A stretch of DNA of 49,566 nt, taken from the NCBI GenBank assembly GCA_013425405.1, contig JACCLF010000023.1:1-49566 (forward strand), written 5' to 3'. Both the position numbers and the translations under genes were made by a program. The DNA comes from Microcaldota archaeon. Its GTDB lineage: Archaea > Micrarchaeota > Micrarchaeia > Burarchaeales > Fermentimicrarchaeaceae. The notes beneath the pieces were generated by a model. The model did not search any database, was not told the DNA's origin, and saw only the letters and a program-made list of their open reading frames with translations. Positions 36,759-45,219 of this stretch are shown here, piece after piece; position 1 is the first letter of the stretch; each line of letters opens with the position of its first letter.

Positions 36759-37223
36759 ATGAGATGCCCCTACTGCTCTAATGCAAAAACAAATGTGATA
36801 GATTCGCGCGATGTGGGCGAGCTAGAGATTACCAGGAGGAGGAGGCAGTGCAGGAAATGCAAGAAGAGGTTCACTACGTATGAGCGAGTGGAAACAATTG
36901 ATTTGGTTGTGATAAAGAAGGATGGGAGGAGGGAGAAGTTTTACAGGGATAAGCTGCTCGCTGGCGTGCAGAAGGCATGCGAGAAGAGGCCCATAAGTCA
37001 GGAGAAAATTGAGAGTTCGGTTGAGGAAGTTGAAAGGGAGCTCAGAAACATGGAGACACTGGAAGTGGAGAGCAGCAAGATTGGGGGGCTGGTCATGAAG
37101 AAGCTGAAGAGGCTTGATAAGGTTGCTTACATAAGGTTTGCCTCGGTGTATCGCTCCTTTGCGGATATTGAATCGTTTGAGAATGAGCTAAGGGCGATGA
37201 GAAGAAAGCTGAAAAGAAGGTAA
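36759..37223 (+). CDS. nrdR: Ribonucleotide reductase transcriptional repressor NrdR
   Basis: MRCPYCSNAKTNVIDSRDV...RRRRQCRKCKKRFTTYERVE zinc ribbon + ATP-cone. Confidence 0.96.
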   Translation: MRCPYCSNAKTNVIDSRDVGELEITRRRRQCRKCKKRFTTYERVETIDLVVIKKDGRREKFYRDKLLAGVQKACEKRPISQEKIESSVEEVERELRNMETLEVESSKIGGLVMKKLKRLDKVAYIRFASVYRSFADIESFENELRAMRRKLKRR

Positions 37224-37250
37224 ATCCTGAAAACGCAAGGTTTAAATAAA

Positions 37251-37266
37251 TCACGATATATAGTAT
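37251..37266. promoter_or_regulatory. NrdR-box-like palindrome 1 (TCACGATATATAGTAT)
   Basis: 13/16 match by eye to ACACWATATATWGTGT; downstream of TATA-like TTTAAATA. Confidence 0.68.
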
Positions 37267-37282
37267 TTAGGCTTCTATTGAA

Positions 37283-37298
37283 CTACTATAGGTTGTGT
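37283..37298. promoter_or_regulatory. NrdR-box-like palindrome 2 (CTACTATAGGTTGTGT)
   Basis: 12/16 match; 16-bp spacer from box 1. Confidence 0.62.
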
Positions 37299-37324
37299 TG
37301 AGCGTATATTATGAAGGTGATGGG

Positions 37325-40300
37325 ATGGAGGGAAAGGCGACGGTTACTCAGATTAAAAAAAGGGAAGGGAAGATTGTTGAGTTTGACAAGAGCAAAATAA
37401 CAAACGCTATTTTCAAGGCTGCAGTCGCAGTTGGAGGGGAGGACAGGGAGACTGCAGAGAAGCTTGCGGATAAGGTTGTTGAAATTGTGAATGAGAATTT
37501 TGCAGGAAAGGTTCCGACAGTTGAGGATGTGCAGGATACTGTTGAGAAGGTGCTCATTGAGAACGGGCACGCCAAAACTGCAAAAGCGTATATTCTCTAC
37601 AGGCAGAAGCGAGCTATTCTCAGGGAGCTGAAGGCCGAGCTGCTCAATGTTCCCGTGGATGAGGTGGACAACAAACTCACTGTGAATGCAATAAAAGTTT
37701 TAGAGAGAAGGTATTTGAAGAAGGATAAGAACGGGAATGTGGTTGAGACTCCCAAGCAGATGTTCAGGAGGGTCGCAAAGGCTATTGCGCTTGTTGATAT
37801 GTTCTACGACAAGAACGTTGACACACTGCAGATGGAGGAGGAGTTTTATAATGCTATGATTAACCTGGAGTTCCTTCCCAATTCTCCAACTCTGATGAAT
37901 GCTGGCACGGAAATAGGACAGCTCTCTGCATGCTTCGTGCTTCCCATTGATGATTCCATCGAGAGCATATTCAATGCGGTGAAAAATACTGCATTGATTC
38001 ACCAGAGTGGAGGGGGCTGCATTTCGGAAGGCTCAAAAGTTTTCACAACGATGTGCGGTATAGAAAATATAGAAATTGTATACGGAAAATGCGCTAAGGA
38101 AAGGCAGCCTTTGAAGGATAAGTCATGCGAATGGATAGATATATCTGATAAAAATATTCATACTCTTGCGTTTAATCCAAACAACAATACATTCTACAAT
38201 GATAAAATAACCAGGATATGGAAATACCTGAAAGTCAATCCTGCATGTAACATTGAGACATCGGGACCGCAGATAATTACAAGCCCATGGCACCCCTTCT
38301 TTGTCTTAACCCCTGAAGGTCTTATTAAAGAGAAAAGGGCTGATGAGTTGCAGGTTCAAGATATTGTTGTTAGAGCTAACGATACCATTCTTCCTGCTTG
38401 GCCATTTGAATCTTATAATAGCATATCTGGCATAAATGTAGATGAAGATATTGCATGGTTGTTGGGCTTCTGGACTGGGGATGGCTCTGTTGGGAATTCG
38501 AAAAATGGTCTACGTTTCCGCTTATTTGACGGTAGAACAGATTGCCTAAAAAAAGCTCAAAGAATATTGGATAAGAAATTTGGGATAAATGTAAAAATCC
38601 AAAAGGATAGCAGAGGCGAGGCGTACAGCTTAACCACAACGAATAAAGATTTCGTCAATAACTGGCTTAGTCTCAATAATGGAATTGTTGGTTCAAAAGA
38701 GGGCAAACTAACTATACCTTCCTTCATTATAAAATCTCCATTGAAGGTTGTTTGCTCATACTTGGCTGGACTCATAGATTCTGATGGTTATGTTGATAAC
38801 AGAAATTCAAGAGTCTCTTTTGCCACTACATCCTATGCGCTAGCAGAGCAGCTTATTTACATCTTGTCTTTACTAACCCTAGACCCAAAAGTTCGAAGAA
38901 GGCTTCCGTATGGGAACGGTAAACGCATTGTTTACGATGTCACCTTTTCAACATGCGAGAGAGCGGGCAAGCTAAAGGAACTTTTATTGCCCTATATGTA
39001 TGATAGTTTTAAGAAGGAAAGACTTACCAATCAAAAAATTTCAAAGGTTGGAAAAGCAAGTTGCCTGCCAATAAAATTTGAGTTCATCGAGCAGTTCCTT
39101 AATGAGCTTGAGATAGGAACTCATTCAACAGCCATACATAAAAAACCCGTGCATATTAGCAATAAAAAGTTCTGGTTACATCGCTTAAGATGGGGGCTTG
39201 GTATTAACAGATTGTATCTCCTTAGAGTCTTGCAAGAACTCTATAAAGTAAGTAAAAACAAGGATAGTAAGGAAAAAATTGCTAATTTAATAAAGGTAGT
39301 GCAAACTTGTGTTGTTGTTAAAAAAATCACGAAGGTTGCTACAACTCGGCCGTTCTATGATTTCACAGTTGAGAAGCATCAGAACTATCTTGCCGGCATA
39401 AATGGATTTTCCGTAGTTCACAACACGGGCTTCTCTTTCTCAAAACTGAGGCCGAAGGGGGATGTGGTGAAGTCAACCGGAGGAATTGCCAGCGGCCCTG
39501 TCTCTTTTATGAGGGTGTTTGATGTTTCAACTGATGTAATAAAGCAAGGGGGAAAAAGGAGAGGAGCCAACATGGGGATGCTCAGAGTGGATCATCCGGA
39601 TATATTGGAGTTTATAACTGCCAAGAGCAGCACACACGCATTGAACAATTTCAACATATCCGTTGCAGTGACTGATAAATTCATGGATGCCGTGGAGAAG
39701 GATGAGGATTATGACTTATTGAATCCCAGGAGTGGAACGCCGGTTGACAAGCTGTCTGCAAAAAAAGTTTTCAAGCTAATAGTGCAGCAGGCATGGAAGA
39801 ACGGCGAGCCCGGGGTGGTTTTCATAGACAAGATAAATGCTGCAAACCCGACTCCTTCCCTGGGGCAGATTGAGAGCACTAATCCATGTATAGCTGGTGA
39901 TTCTCTCGTATCAACTGCAAATGGAATGGAGAGAATGGAAGAACTAGCCAGTGCGGGAGAAGCGGAAGTGTGTGTGGATAACCGAATGCTTGCAATGAGT
40001 GCTGTTTCTAGCGATGGTGAAAGGGCAGTCAGCAGAACAGGAACCTCGCTGAGCCATGTCAGTCGGATATGGATGAGCGGCATGAAAAATACTATGAAGT
40101 TTGTCACAAGGAGCGGTTTGAGTATTGTCGCAACACCAGATCACAGAGTAATGACTACGGAAGGGTGGGTGGAGCTGGGGAAGCTGGTGCCTGGGAGACA
40201 TGGGGTGTTTGTGCAGGGTGGCGGGCTTGACGAAGTTGCAGAAGTCTCGCCGTTTGGAGTGATTCCTGTTTACGACTTGACAGAGCCGAGAACACATTCA

Positions 40301-41344
40301 TTCATAGCAAATGGGATAGTGATTTCAAATTGCGGTGAGCAGCCTCTGCTCTCCTATGAGTCATGCAATCTGGGTTCAATAAACCTCTCAAAAATGGTGA
40401 AAGAGGATGGGGAGATTGAGTGGGAGGGGCTGAGAAAGGTTGTGTGGACCGCAGTGCATTTCCTGGATAATGTGATTGACGCGAACAAGTACCCGATTCC
40501 TGAAATTGAGAAGATGAGCAGGGGGAACAGGAAGATTGGGCTGGGCGTGATGGGATTTGCGGATATGCTTTTCCAGATGGGAATTGCCTACAATTCTGAG
40601 AAGGCTGTTGAAGTTGCTGGGAGTGTCATGAGGTTCATAAACGACGAGAGCAAGAAGGCATCGGAAAAGCTTGCCGAGAAGAGAGGGGCATTCCCGAATT
40701 TTGAGAGAAGCGTTTACAACAAGCCCGGCGCACCCATGCTGAGGAATGCCACAACGACGACAATTGCCCCTACAGGAACATTGAGTATTATTGCTGGATG
40801 CTCCAGCGGTATTGAGCCTCTGTTTGCAATTGCCTATGTGAGAAGGGTGATGGACAACACGGAGCTGCTGGAGGTTCATCCAGTGTTTGAGAGAATTGCA
40901 AGAAAAGATGGGTTTTACAGCCTGGAGCTCATAAGGAAAATTGCCAAGAGCGGGGGAGTGCAGGGTGTTGAGGAAGTTCCCGATAAATGGAAGGAAGTTT
41001 TCGTAATAGCCTATGGGGTTTTGCCTGAGTGGCATGTGAAAATTCAGGCGGCGTTCCAGGAGTACGTAGACAACGCGGTTTCAAAGACGATAAACTTCCC
41101 GGTGGATGCAACCCCTGAGGATGTTGAGAAGGTGTACCTGCTTGCTTACAAGCTCGGGTGCAAGGGCGTAACAGTATACAGGGACAAGAGCAGGGAAGGG
41201 CAAGTGTTGAGCATAGAGGCTTTCAAGGGAGGGAAGAAGAAGGAAATTATTGAGGAAGGGGCTGTGGCGCACCCCAACGGAGTTGATGAAAACGGGGTGA
41301 TTGCTGCTGATTATGCCGGCGGGTGCGAGACCTGCCATGCCTAG
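37325..41344 (+). CDS. nrdJ: Adenosylcobalamin-dependent (class II) ribonucleotide reductase with two inteins
   Basis: N-terminal ATP cone; NLEFLPNSPTLMNAGTEIGQLSACFVLPIDDS; HQSGGG/TGFSFSKLRPKGD; ESTNP/CGEQPLLSYESCNLGSINL; C-terminal CETC; start at MEGKATV. Confidence 0.95.
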   Translation: MEGKATVTQIKKREGKIVEFDKSKITNAIFKAAVAVGGEDRETAEKLADKVVEIVNENFAGKVPTVEDVQDTVEKVLIENGHAKTAKAYILYRQKRAILRELKAELLNVPVDEVDNKLTVNAIKVLERRYLKKDKNGNVVETPKQMFRRVAKAIALVDMFYDKNVDTLQMEEEFYNAMINLEFLPNSPTLMNAGTEIGQLSACFVLPIDDSIESIFNAVKNTALIHQSGGGCISEGSKVFTTMCGIENIEIVYGKCAKERQPLKDKSCEWIDISDKNIHTLAFNPNNNTFYNDKITRIWKYLKVNPACNIETSGPQIITSPWHPFFVLTPEGLIKEKRADELQVQDIVVRANDTILPAWPFESYNSISGINVDEDIAWLLGFWTGDGSVGNSKNGLRFRLFDGRTDCLKKAQRILDKKFGINVKIQKDSRGEAYSLTTTNKDFVNNWLSLNNGIVGSKEGKLTIPSFIIKSPLKVVCSYLAGLIDSDGYVDNRNSRVSFATTSYALAEQLIYILSLLTLDPKVRRRLPYGNGKRIVYDVTFSTCERAGKLKELLLPYMYDSFKKERLTNQKISKVGKASCLPIKFEFIEQFLNELEIGTHSTAIHKKPVHISNKKFWLHRLRWGLGINRLYLLRVLQELYKVSKNKDSKEKIANLIKVVQTCVVVKKITKVATTRPFYDFTVEKHQNYLAGINGFSVVHNTGFSFSKLRPKGDVVKSTGGIASGPVSFMRVFDVSTDVIKQGGKRRGANMGMLRVDHPDILEFITAKSSTHALNNFNISVAVTDKFMDAVEKDEDYDLLNPRSGTPVDKLSAKKVFKLIVQQAWKNGEPGVVFIDKINAANPTPSLGQIESTNPCIAGDSLVSTANGMERMEELASAGEAEVCVDNRMLAMSAVSSDGERAVSRTGTSLSHVSRIWMSGMKNTMKFVTRSGLSIVATPDHRVMTTEGWVELGKLVPGRHGVFVQGGGLDEVAEVSPFGVIPVYDLTEPRTHSFIANGIVISNCGEQPLLSYESCNLGSINLSKMVKEDGEIEWEGLRKVVWTAVHFLDNVIDANKYPIPEIEKMSRGNRKIGLGVMGFADMLFQMGIAYNSEKAVEVAGSVMRFINDESKKASEKLAEKRGAFPNFERSVYNKPGAPMLRNATTTTIAPTGTLSIIAGCSSGIEPLFAIAYVRRVMDNTELLEVHPVFERIARKDGFYSLELIRKIAKSGGVQGVEEVPDKWKEVFVIAYGVLPEWHVKIQAAFQEYVDNAVSKTINFPVDATPEDVEKVYLLAYKLGCKGVTVYRDKSREGQVLSIEAFKGGKKKEIIEEGAVAHPNGVDENGVIAADYAGGCETCHA
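38018..39424 (+). mobile_element. Intein 1 (469 aa) with LAGLIDADG homing endonuclease
   Basis: C1 (CISEGSKVFTT), TSPWHPFFVL block B, WLLGFWTGDGS and YLAGLIDSDGYV endonuclease motifs, VVHN/T splice junction. Confidence 0.95.
39887..40330 (+). mobile_element. Intein 2 (148 aa mini-intein, no endonuclease)
   Basis: CIAGDSLVST, VATPDHRVMTTEGWVELG, VYDLTEPRTHSFIANGIVISN/C. Confidence 0.94.
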
Positions 41345-41352
41345 GTTTTGCG

Positions 41353-42009
41353 ATGGGAACTGAAACTCTTTTCTGGAAAGATCCTTATATGAAGGAGTTT
41401 GAGGCAGGGGTTGTTTCAGCTAATGGGAGGGAGGTTGTGCTTGACAGGACGTGCTTCTTCCCGCAGGGAGGGGGGCAGGTTGGGGATAGTGGTTTTTTGA
41501 ATGATGAGAAGGTTGTTGACACAAGAAAGGATGAAAATTATAATGTAACGCACTTCCTTGAGAGGGAAAGCTCATTCAAAGTTGGAGAGGCTGTAAAAGG
41601 AAAGATAGACTGGGAGAGGAGGTACAGGATAATGAAGCTGCATTCTGCCGCGCATGTTGTGTATTATATTTTGATGGATGTGTTTGGTGAAAAATGCAAA
41701 CTTGCCTCCTCTGGAATTGTGAACGAGAAGAAGGATATAACAGATTACCTTACCGATTCTTCTTTTGAAAGGGAGAAGCTGAAAGTTATTGGGGGCAAGG
41801 CGAACGAGTTGATTAAGAAGGGAGGGGAGATAAGGACTTGGAGCGATGAGCAGAAGCCAAATTACAGGTTCTGGGAGATTGACGGCTTTCCAAAGATGCC
41901 ATGCGGTGGGACGCACCCAAGGAGGCTGGAGGAAATTGGGGAGATAATGGTGCAGAGGGGGAAGAAGCCGGGCGCGGGTAAAGAGAGAATAGAAATTCTG
42001 TTGCGCTAG
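41353..42009 (+). CDS. alaX: Alanyl-tRNA editing protein AlaX
   Basis: DRTCFFPQGGGQVGDSGFL, MKLHSAAHVVYYIL, MPCGGTHPRRLEEIG. Confidence 0.93.
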   Translation: MGTETLFWKDPYMKEFEAGVVSANGREVVLDRTCFFPQGGGQVGDSGFLNDEKVVDTRKDENYNVTHFLERESSFKVGEAVKGKIDWERRYRIMKLHSAAHVVYYILMDVFGEKCKLASSGIVNEKKDITDYLTDSSFEREKLKVIGGKANELIKKGGEIRTWSDEQKPNYRFWEIDGFPKMPCGGTHPRRLEEIGEIMVQRGKKPGAGKERIEILLR

Positions 42010-42098
42010 GGATTAAACTTACTAAATTTTATACATTAGCGTCTTACTTTTACCAATTTTTACGGTTTCGTGAGATATATTAAGCCTCCTTTCCCCCC

Positions 42099-42350
42099 TT
42101 ACACATTCCTGTAAACCTCATCCCTTTTTCTAACTCTTTTGAAGTAGATTTTATCGCCTTCGATAAAATAGATAACCCTGAAAATTCCAAATCTCACTCT
42201 GAAGAAGTTGGAGTAGCCCTTAAGCCTTTTGCCAACATAGGGGTTTTGCTTTATTTTAAGTATTATTTTTCTGAGCTGCTCTCTTACGCTCTTGTCCAGT
42301 CTGTCAACATCTTTGCTGAAGTCTGCATCGAAAAAAAGCTCATATGGCAT
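42099..42350 (-). CDS. RelE/ParE-family toxin
   Basis: DFSKDVDRLDKSVREQLRKIILKIKQNPYVGKRLKGYSNFFRVRFGIFRVIYFIEGDKIYFKRVRKRDEVY. Confidence 0.88.
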   Translation of the reverse strand: MPYELFFDADFSKDVDRLDKSVREQLRKIILKIKQNPYVGKRLKGYSNFFRVRFGIFRVIYFIEGDKIYFKRVRKRDEVYRNV

Positions 42351-42354
42351 CGGA

Positions 42355-42615
42355 TCACTTCAGCATTGCCAGCATCTTTTTTTCGCTGATAAGCTTTGCT
42401 TTTCCTTTTTTGACAGCACTTCTCATCTCTTCGAGCTCTTTTGTATCCTGCATATCCTCAATCTCCTCTGCTCTACGCTCCAGTAGGTGGTATCTGTTGT
42501 TCAATTCCAGCACTCCAAGCCTCAGCGCCTCTGTTTTTGTCTTTGCTATCCCTCTCCGCTTTGCTTCCTCTAGAATCTCCTCCATAAGCCCTTTGAACTG
42601 CACGTTCACGTTCAT
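42355..42615 (-). CDS. RHH-like antitoxin paired with 42099..42350
   Basis: GIAKTKTEALRLGVLELNNRYHLLERR; 4 nt upstream of toxin. Confidence 0.8.
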   Translation of the reverse strand: MNVNVQFKGLMEEILEEAKRRGIAKTKTEALRLGVLELNNRYHLLERRAEEIEDMQDTKELEEMRSAVKKGKAKLISEKKMLAMLK

Positions 42616-42752
42616 ACATACACCTTTTATGTTTTTTATAACTATATTTATGATACTTATAGTATAAAAACGTTTGCATGCCGAATTTTATACGTTCTTT
42701 TACTAATTTTGCAGCTTAGTTAGCGAGATTCAAGATTGCGTTGGCTTAGCAA

Positions 42753-43016
42753 CTATCCGTAAACCTTGTCGTGATGCTCATAGTCAAGCAGCACAACTGT
42801 CTTGCTTGCTTCTTCAATTTTATATGTAAGTACGAAGGAGCCTATCTGGACGCGCCTCAAGCCCTGCATTGGAAATCTAAGCGGCTTGAACTGGTGGGGA
42901 TTCTCAAGAATCTGCTCAACCTTCTTAGCTACCGCCTCAAATGCAACCTTGTCTTTCTTGGTGAGCTTCTTGAACTTCTTGTGAATAGTGGTAGAAAGCT
43001 CCTGCTTGTAGCTCAT
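42753..43016 (-). CDS. RelE/YoeB-like toxin
   Basis: KFKKLTKKDKVAFEAVAKKVEQILENPHQFKPLRFPMQGLRRVQIGSFVLTYKIEEASKTVVLLDYEHHDKVY. Confidence 0.85.
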   Translation of the reverse strand: MSYKQELSTTIHKKFKKLTKKDKVAFEAVAKKVEQILENPHQFKPLRFPMQGLRRVQIGSFVLTYKIEEASKTVVLLDYEHHDKVYG

Positions 43017-43264
43017 GCTTTCAACCCGAAGTGCTTTCTGAAGTTGCTCACCCTAATGCGGGGTTCCTTTTCAATCCTCTTCAGTTTTTCCACATACTCT
43101 GGCCTCAGGGCAGGCTCCAGCACCTTCTCCTCATACTCCCTGGCCATAAGCTCTATTGCTTGGGACTTATCGTTTAAGCCATGCTTAGCCTTGACTATCG
43201 CCAGCACCCGATTAGCATGCTCGGAGATGTCTATAACTGCCTGTACCATCCAAAACCACCTCAC
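43013..43264 (-). CDS. DUF2683-like antitoxin paired with 42753..43016
   Basis: ANRVLAIVKAKHGLNDKSQAIELMAREYEEKVLEPALRPEYVEKLKRI; 4-nt overlap with toxin. Confidence 0.78.
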   Translation of the reverse strand: MRWFWMVQAVIDISEHANRVLAIVKAKHGLNDKSQAIELMAREYEEKVLEPALRPEYVEKLKRIEKEPRIRVSNFRKHFGLKA

Positions 43265-43274
43265 AGGACTTTAA

Positions 43275-43335
43275 CGGTATATATACGAAGGGTTTATATA
43301 TAAATATATACGGTATTAATACGGGATATATACGG
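43275..43335. promoter_or_regulatory. Iterated TATATACGG-type operator-like cluster
   Basis: cggtatatatacg, tatatacggtattaatacgg, gatatatacggc immediately upstream of antitoxin 43013..43264. Confidence 0.5.
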
Positions 43336-43450
43336 CACCTTGAGCTATACCTGCATACCACCGAAAAAAGTCCTATCTAGTTCAGGATTGCCCAAAAGAG
43401 GAACCTCGCGGTTCCCTCCATCCTCCCCTTGCTTCGGCGTGAGAATTAAA

Positions 43451-43957
43451 TTAAGACTCATATCTCGCTGACAAAGTCCCGCTTATAGTTCTTGTTATGT
43501 TTGTATCAAGTTCAGTATATCTCATATATATCCTTCTGTTATAAAACGTTCCAATGCTCCTCTCATTCGGTAGATTACCATCAGCGGTAGTGCAGCTTAT
43601 GCTAAGCCATGGTTTTGTTGTATCATTTGGGTACGATATAACGGCCACCTCGCCGGAGTACATTGTGACGTTATTCCCGTTCCCATACAAGATAATATGC
43701 TCTTTGGCGAAGTCCGGGCTATCGTTCTGTGTGCAACTTACTCCTCTAATGGATATATTATGCCCCGTTCCCTGCCCCAGTTTAAAATGGAGCTTGCCTG
43801 TGCTTGCGCTAAGCTTGGTTCTAATGCATACGAATCCCGGCTTCTGGAAGCTGCATTGAGTTATTGGTCTTGTGGGAGGAGCTTCAAGATAAAAGAGTAG
43901 CAGAAAGCCTATTACTATTATAATGATCATTGCCGCAAGAATTGCCAGATTCTCCAT
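43451..43957 (-). CDS. Membrane-anchored extracellular beta-rich protein, possibly pilin-like
   Basis: MENLAILAAMIIIIVIGFLLLFYL then Cys-containing beta-rich body. Confidence 0.55.
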   Translation of the reverse strand: MENLAILAAMIIIIVIGFLLLFYLEAPPTRPITQCSFQKPGFVCIRTKLSASTGKLHFKLGQGTGHNISIRGVSCTQNDSPDFAKEHIILYGNGNNVTMYSGEVAVISYPNDTTKPWLSISCTTADGNLPNERSIGTFYNRRIYMRYTELDTNITRTISGTLSARYES

Positions 43958-44151
43958 TTTTCGTTCAACGCCCTGCTCAATTCTAATCCTATAGCTCCTG
44001 ACAGAAGTACAATCAAACTTATAAGAATTACTCCAAAAACAAACTCAGTTGTGAACAATATATGTGCAAAGAAATACTGGTAGCCATAACTAACCACAAA
44101 TGGCGCTTTGCTTTTTGCATTTACTGAGGATAGATTTAAGTGCTGCAGCAC
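43927..44151 (-). CDS. Small membrane protein
   Basis: One or two TM segments; overlaps the start of the following gene. Confidence 0.4.
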   Translation of the reverse strand: MLQHLNLSSVNAKSKAPFVVSYGYQYFFAHILFTTEFVFGVILISLIVLLSGAIGLELSRALNEKWRIWQFLRQ

Positions 44152-44155
44152 ACGC

Positions 44156-44476
44156 TTATAATTCCGTGTGAATTACTTTGAGGAGCAGACCATCCTTTAT
44201 TTTCTCAAATAGTACAAGGTCCTTATCATGGATTTTCTCCTCTTTAACCAATTTTTCTGGCAATGTGACCACTTTTGAATGACCGACCACCCTTACTCTC
44301 CTGGCTAATGATTTCCTTCTGCCAGTCAGGACTTCCCACCTCAGCATTTCGCTTGAGGGAAAGAAAGTCTCCGAACAATTCTGGCACTTCCATCCTCTAA
44401 TCTTGACCCCCTCGCTTACTTTCACATGTCTTTTTAACTGGCCTTTGCAAATTGCGCATCTTTCCATAAACATCAC
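44156..44476 (-). CDS. YgiT/MqsA-type zinc finger + AbrB-like antitoxin
   Basis: CAICKGQLKRHVKVSEGVKIRGWKCQNCSETFF; RVVGHSKVVTLPEKLVKEEKIHDKDLVLFE. Confidence 0.75.
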   Translation of the reverse strand: MMFMERCAICKGQLKRHVKVSEGVKIRGWKCQNCSETFFPSSEMLRWEVLTGRRKSLARRVRVVGHSKVVTLPEKLVKEEKIHDKDLVLFEKIKDGLLLKVIHTEL

Positions 44477-44727
44477 CTCACAAGTTTTAGATGAATCAAT
44501 ACAATCTCCTTATCAGTTTCAACATAAACCAACTCCCAAACTCCCTTTTTTGTTTTCTTCTCAACTCTTACTTTCTCCTTCGATTCTTTTTCATGTTCTC
44601 CTTTTTCCAAAATCTCTAGAACAAAATCCAAATTTTTTCCATATATGTTGTAAAGTTCATTCTTGAAATGCCCGGTTTCAATCAAATCTTTGTTCTTAAA
44701 TCTCATCTCTTCAGGCATATATCTCAA
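44473..44727 (-). CDS. Putative toxin partner of 44156..44476 (family uncertain)
   Basis: 84 aa, 4-nt overlap with Zn-finger antitoxin. Confidence 0.55.
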   Translation of the reverse strand: MRYMPEEMRFKNKDLIETGHFKNELYNIYGKNLDFVLEILEKGEHEKESKEKVRVEKKTKKGVWELVYVETDKEIVLIHLKLVR

Positions 44728-44733
44728 CTGACT

Positions 44734-44747
44734 AAAGTATATACTTT
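44734..44747. promoter_or_regulatory. 14-bp perfect palindrome AAAGTATATACTTT
   Basis: 7 nt upstream of the 44473..44727 start. Confidence 0.6.
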
Positions 44748-44961
44748 TAGGTATTTATATATCTTTCTATAATTGGCGTACTAAGCGCCTCTAAAGGACA
44801 ACAAAGTCTGTTCCATCTTGGTTTCTTGGACTTCCGACTTCCATAAGAACCTCCTGCGAGTTCTTATCATCTCCTGCAAACATCGCTTCTTTTCAGGAAA
44901 AGTAGCGGAACCGCCGAAAAGCATAAATATATCATTTTGGTATAATTTTGTGGTGATTTAA

Positions 44962-45219
44962 GTGGAAACCGTGGTAAGACTGGAAGGAGTTGTGGAGAAT
45001 GTCCTAGAGCGCCTCATAGAAGAGGGGTATTACAAGACGAAGGCAGAGGCGATACGTGCAGGAATTCTGGAGCTGGGAAGGGAATACGCGCTCATTGGAG
45101 GAAGAGAAGCGAGCCTCGTGTCCAGAAGAATAGAAGAGATGGAGGAAGCGCTGAAGACAGGTAAGAAGAAACTAATTCCCGTAGAAGAAGTTGCAAAAAA
45201 GTCAGGCGTGAAGATATGA
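44962..45219 (+). CDS. RHH-like antitoxin
   Basis: EGYYKTKAEAIRAGILELGREYALIGG; related to 42355..42615. Confidence 0.8.
   Translation: METVVRLEGVVENVLERLIEEGYYKTKAEAIRAGILELGREYALIGGREASLVSRRIEEMEEALKTGKKKLIPVEEVAKKSGVKI

Noticed and set aside
38376-38775. Minus-strand ORFs inside intein 1
   Set aside because: Antisense to clear LAGLIDADG motifs; no independent support.
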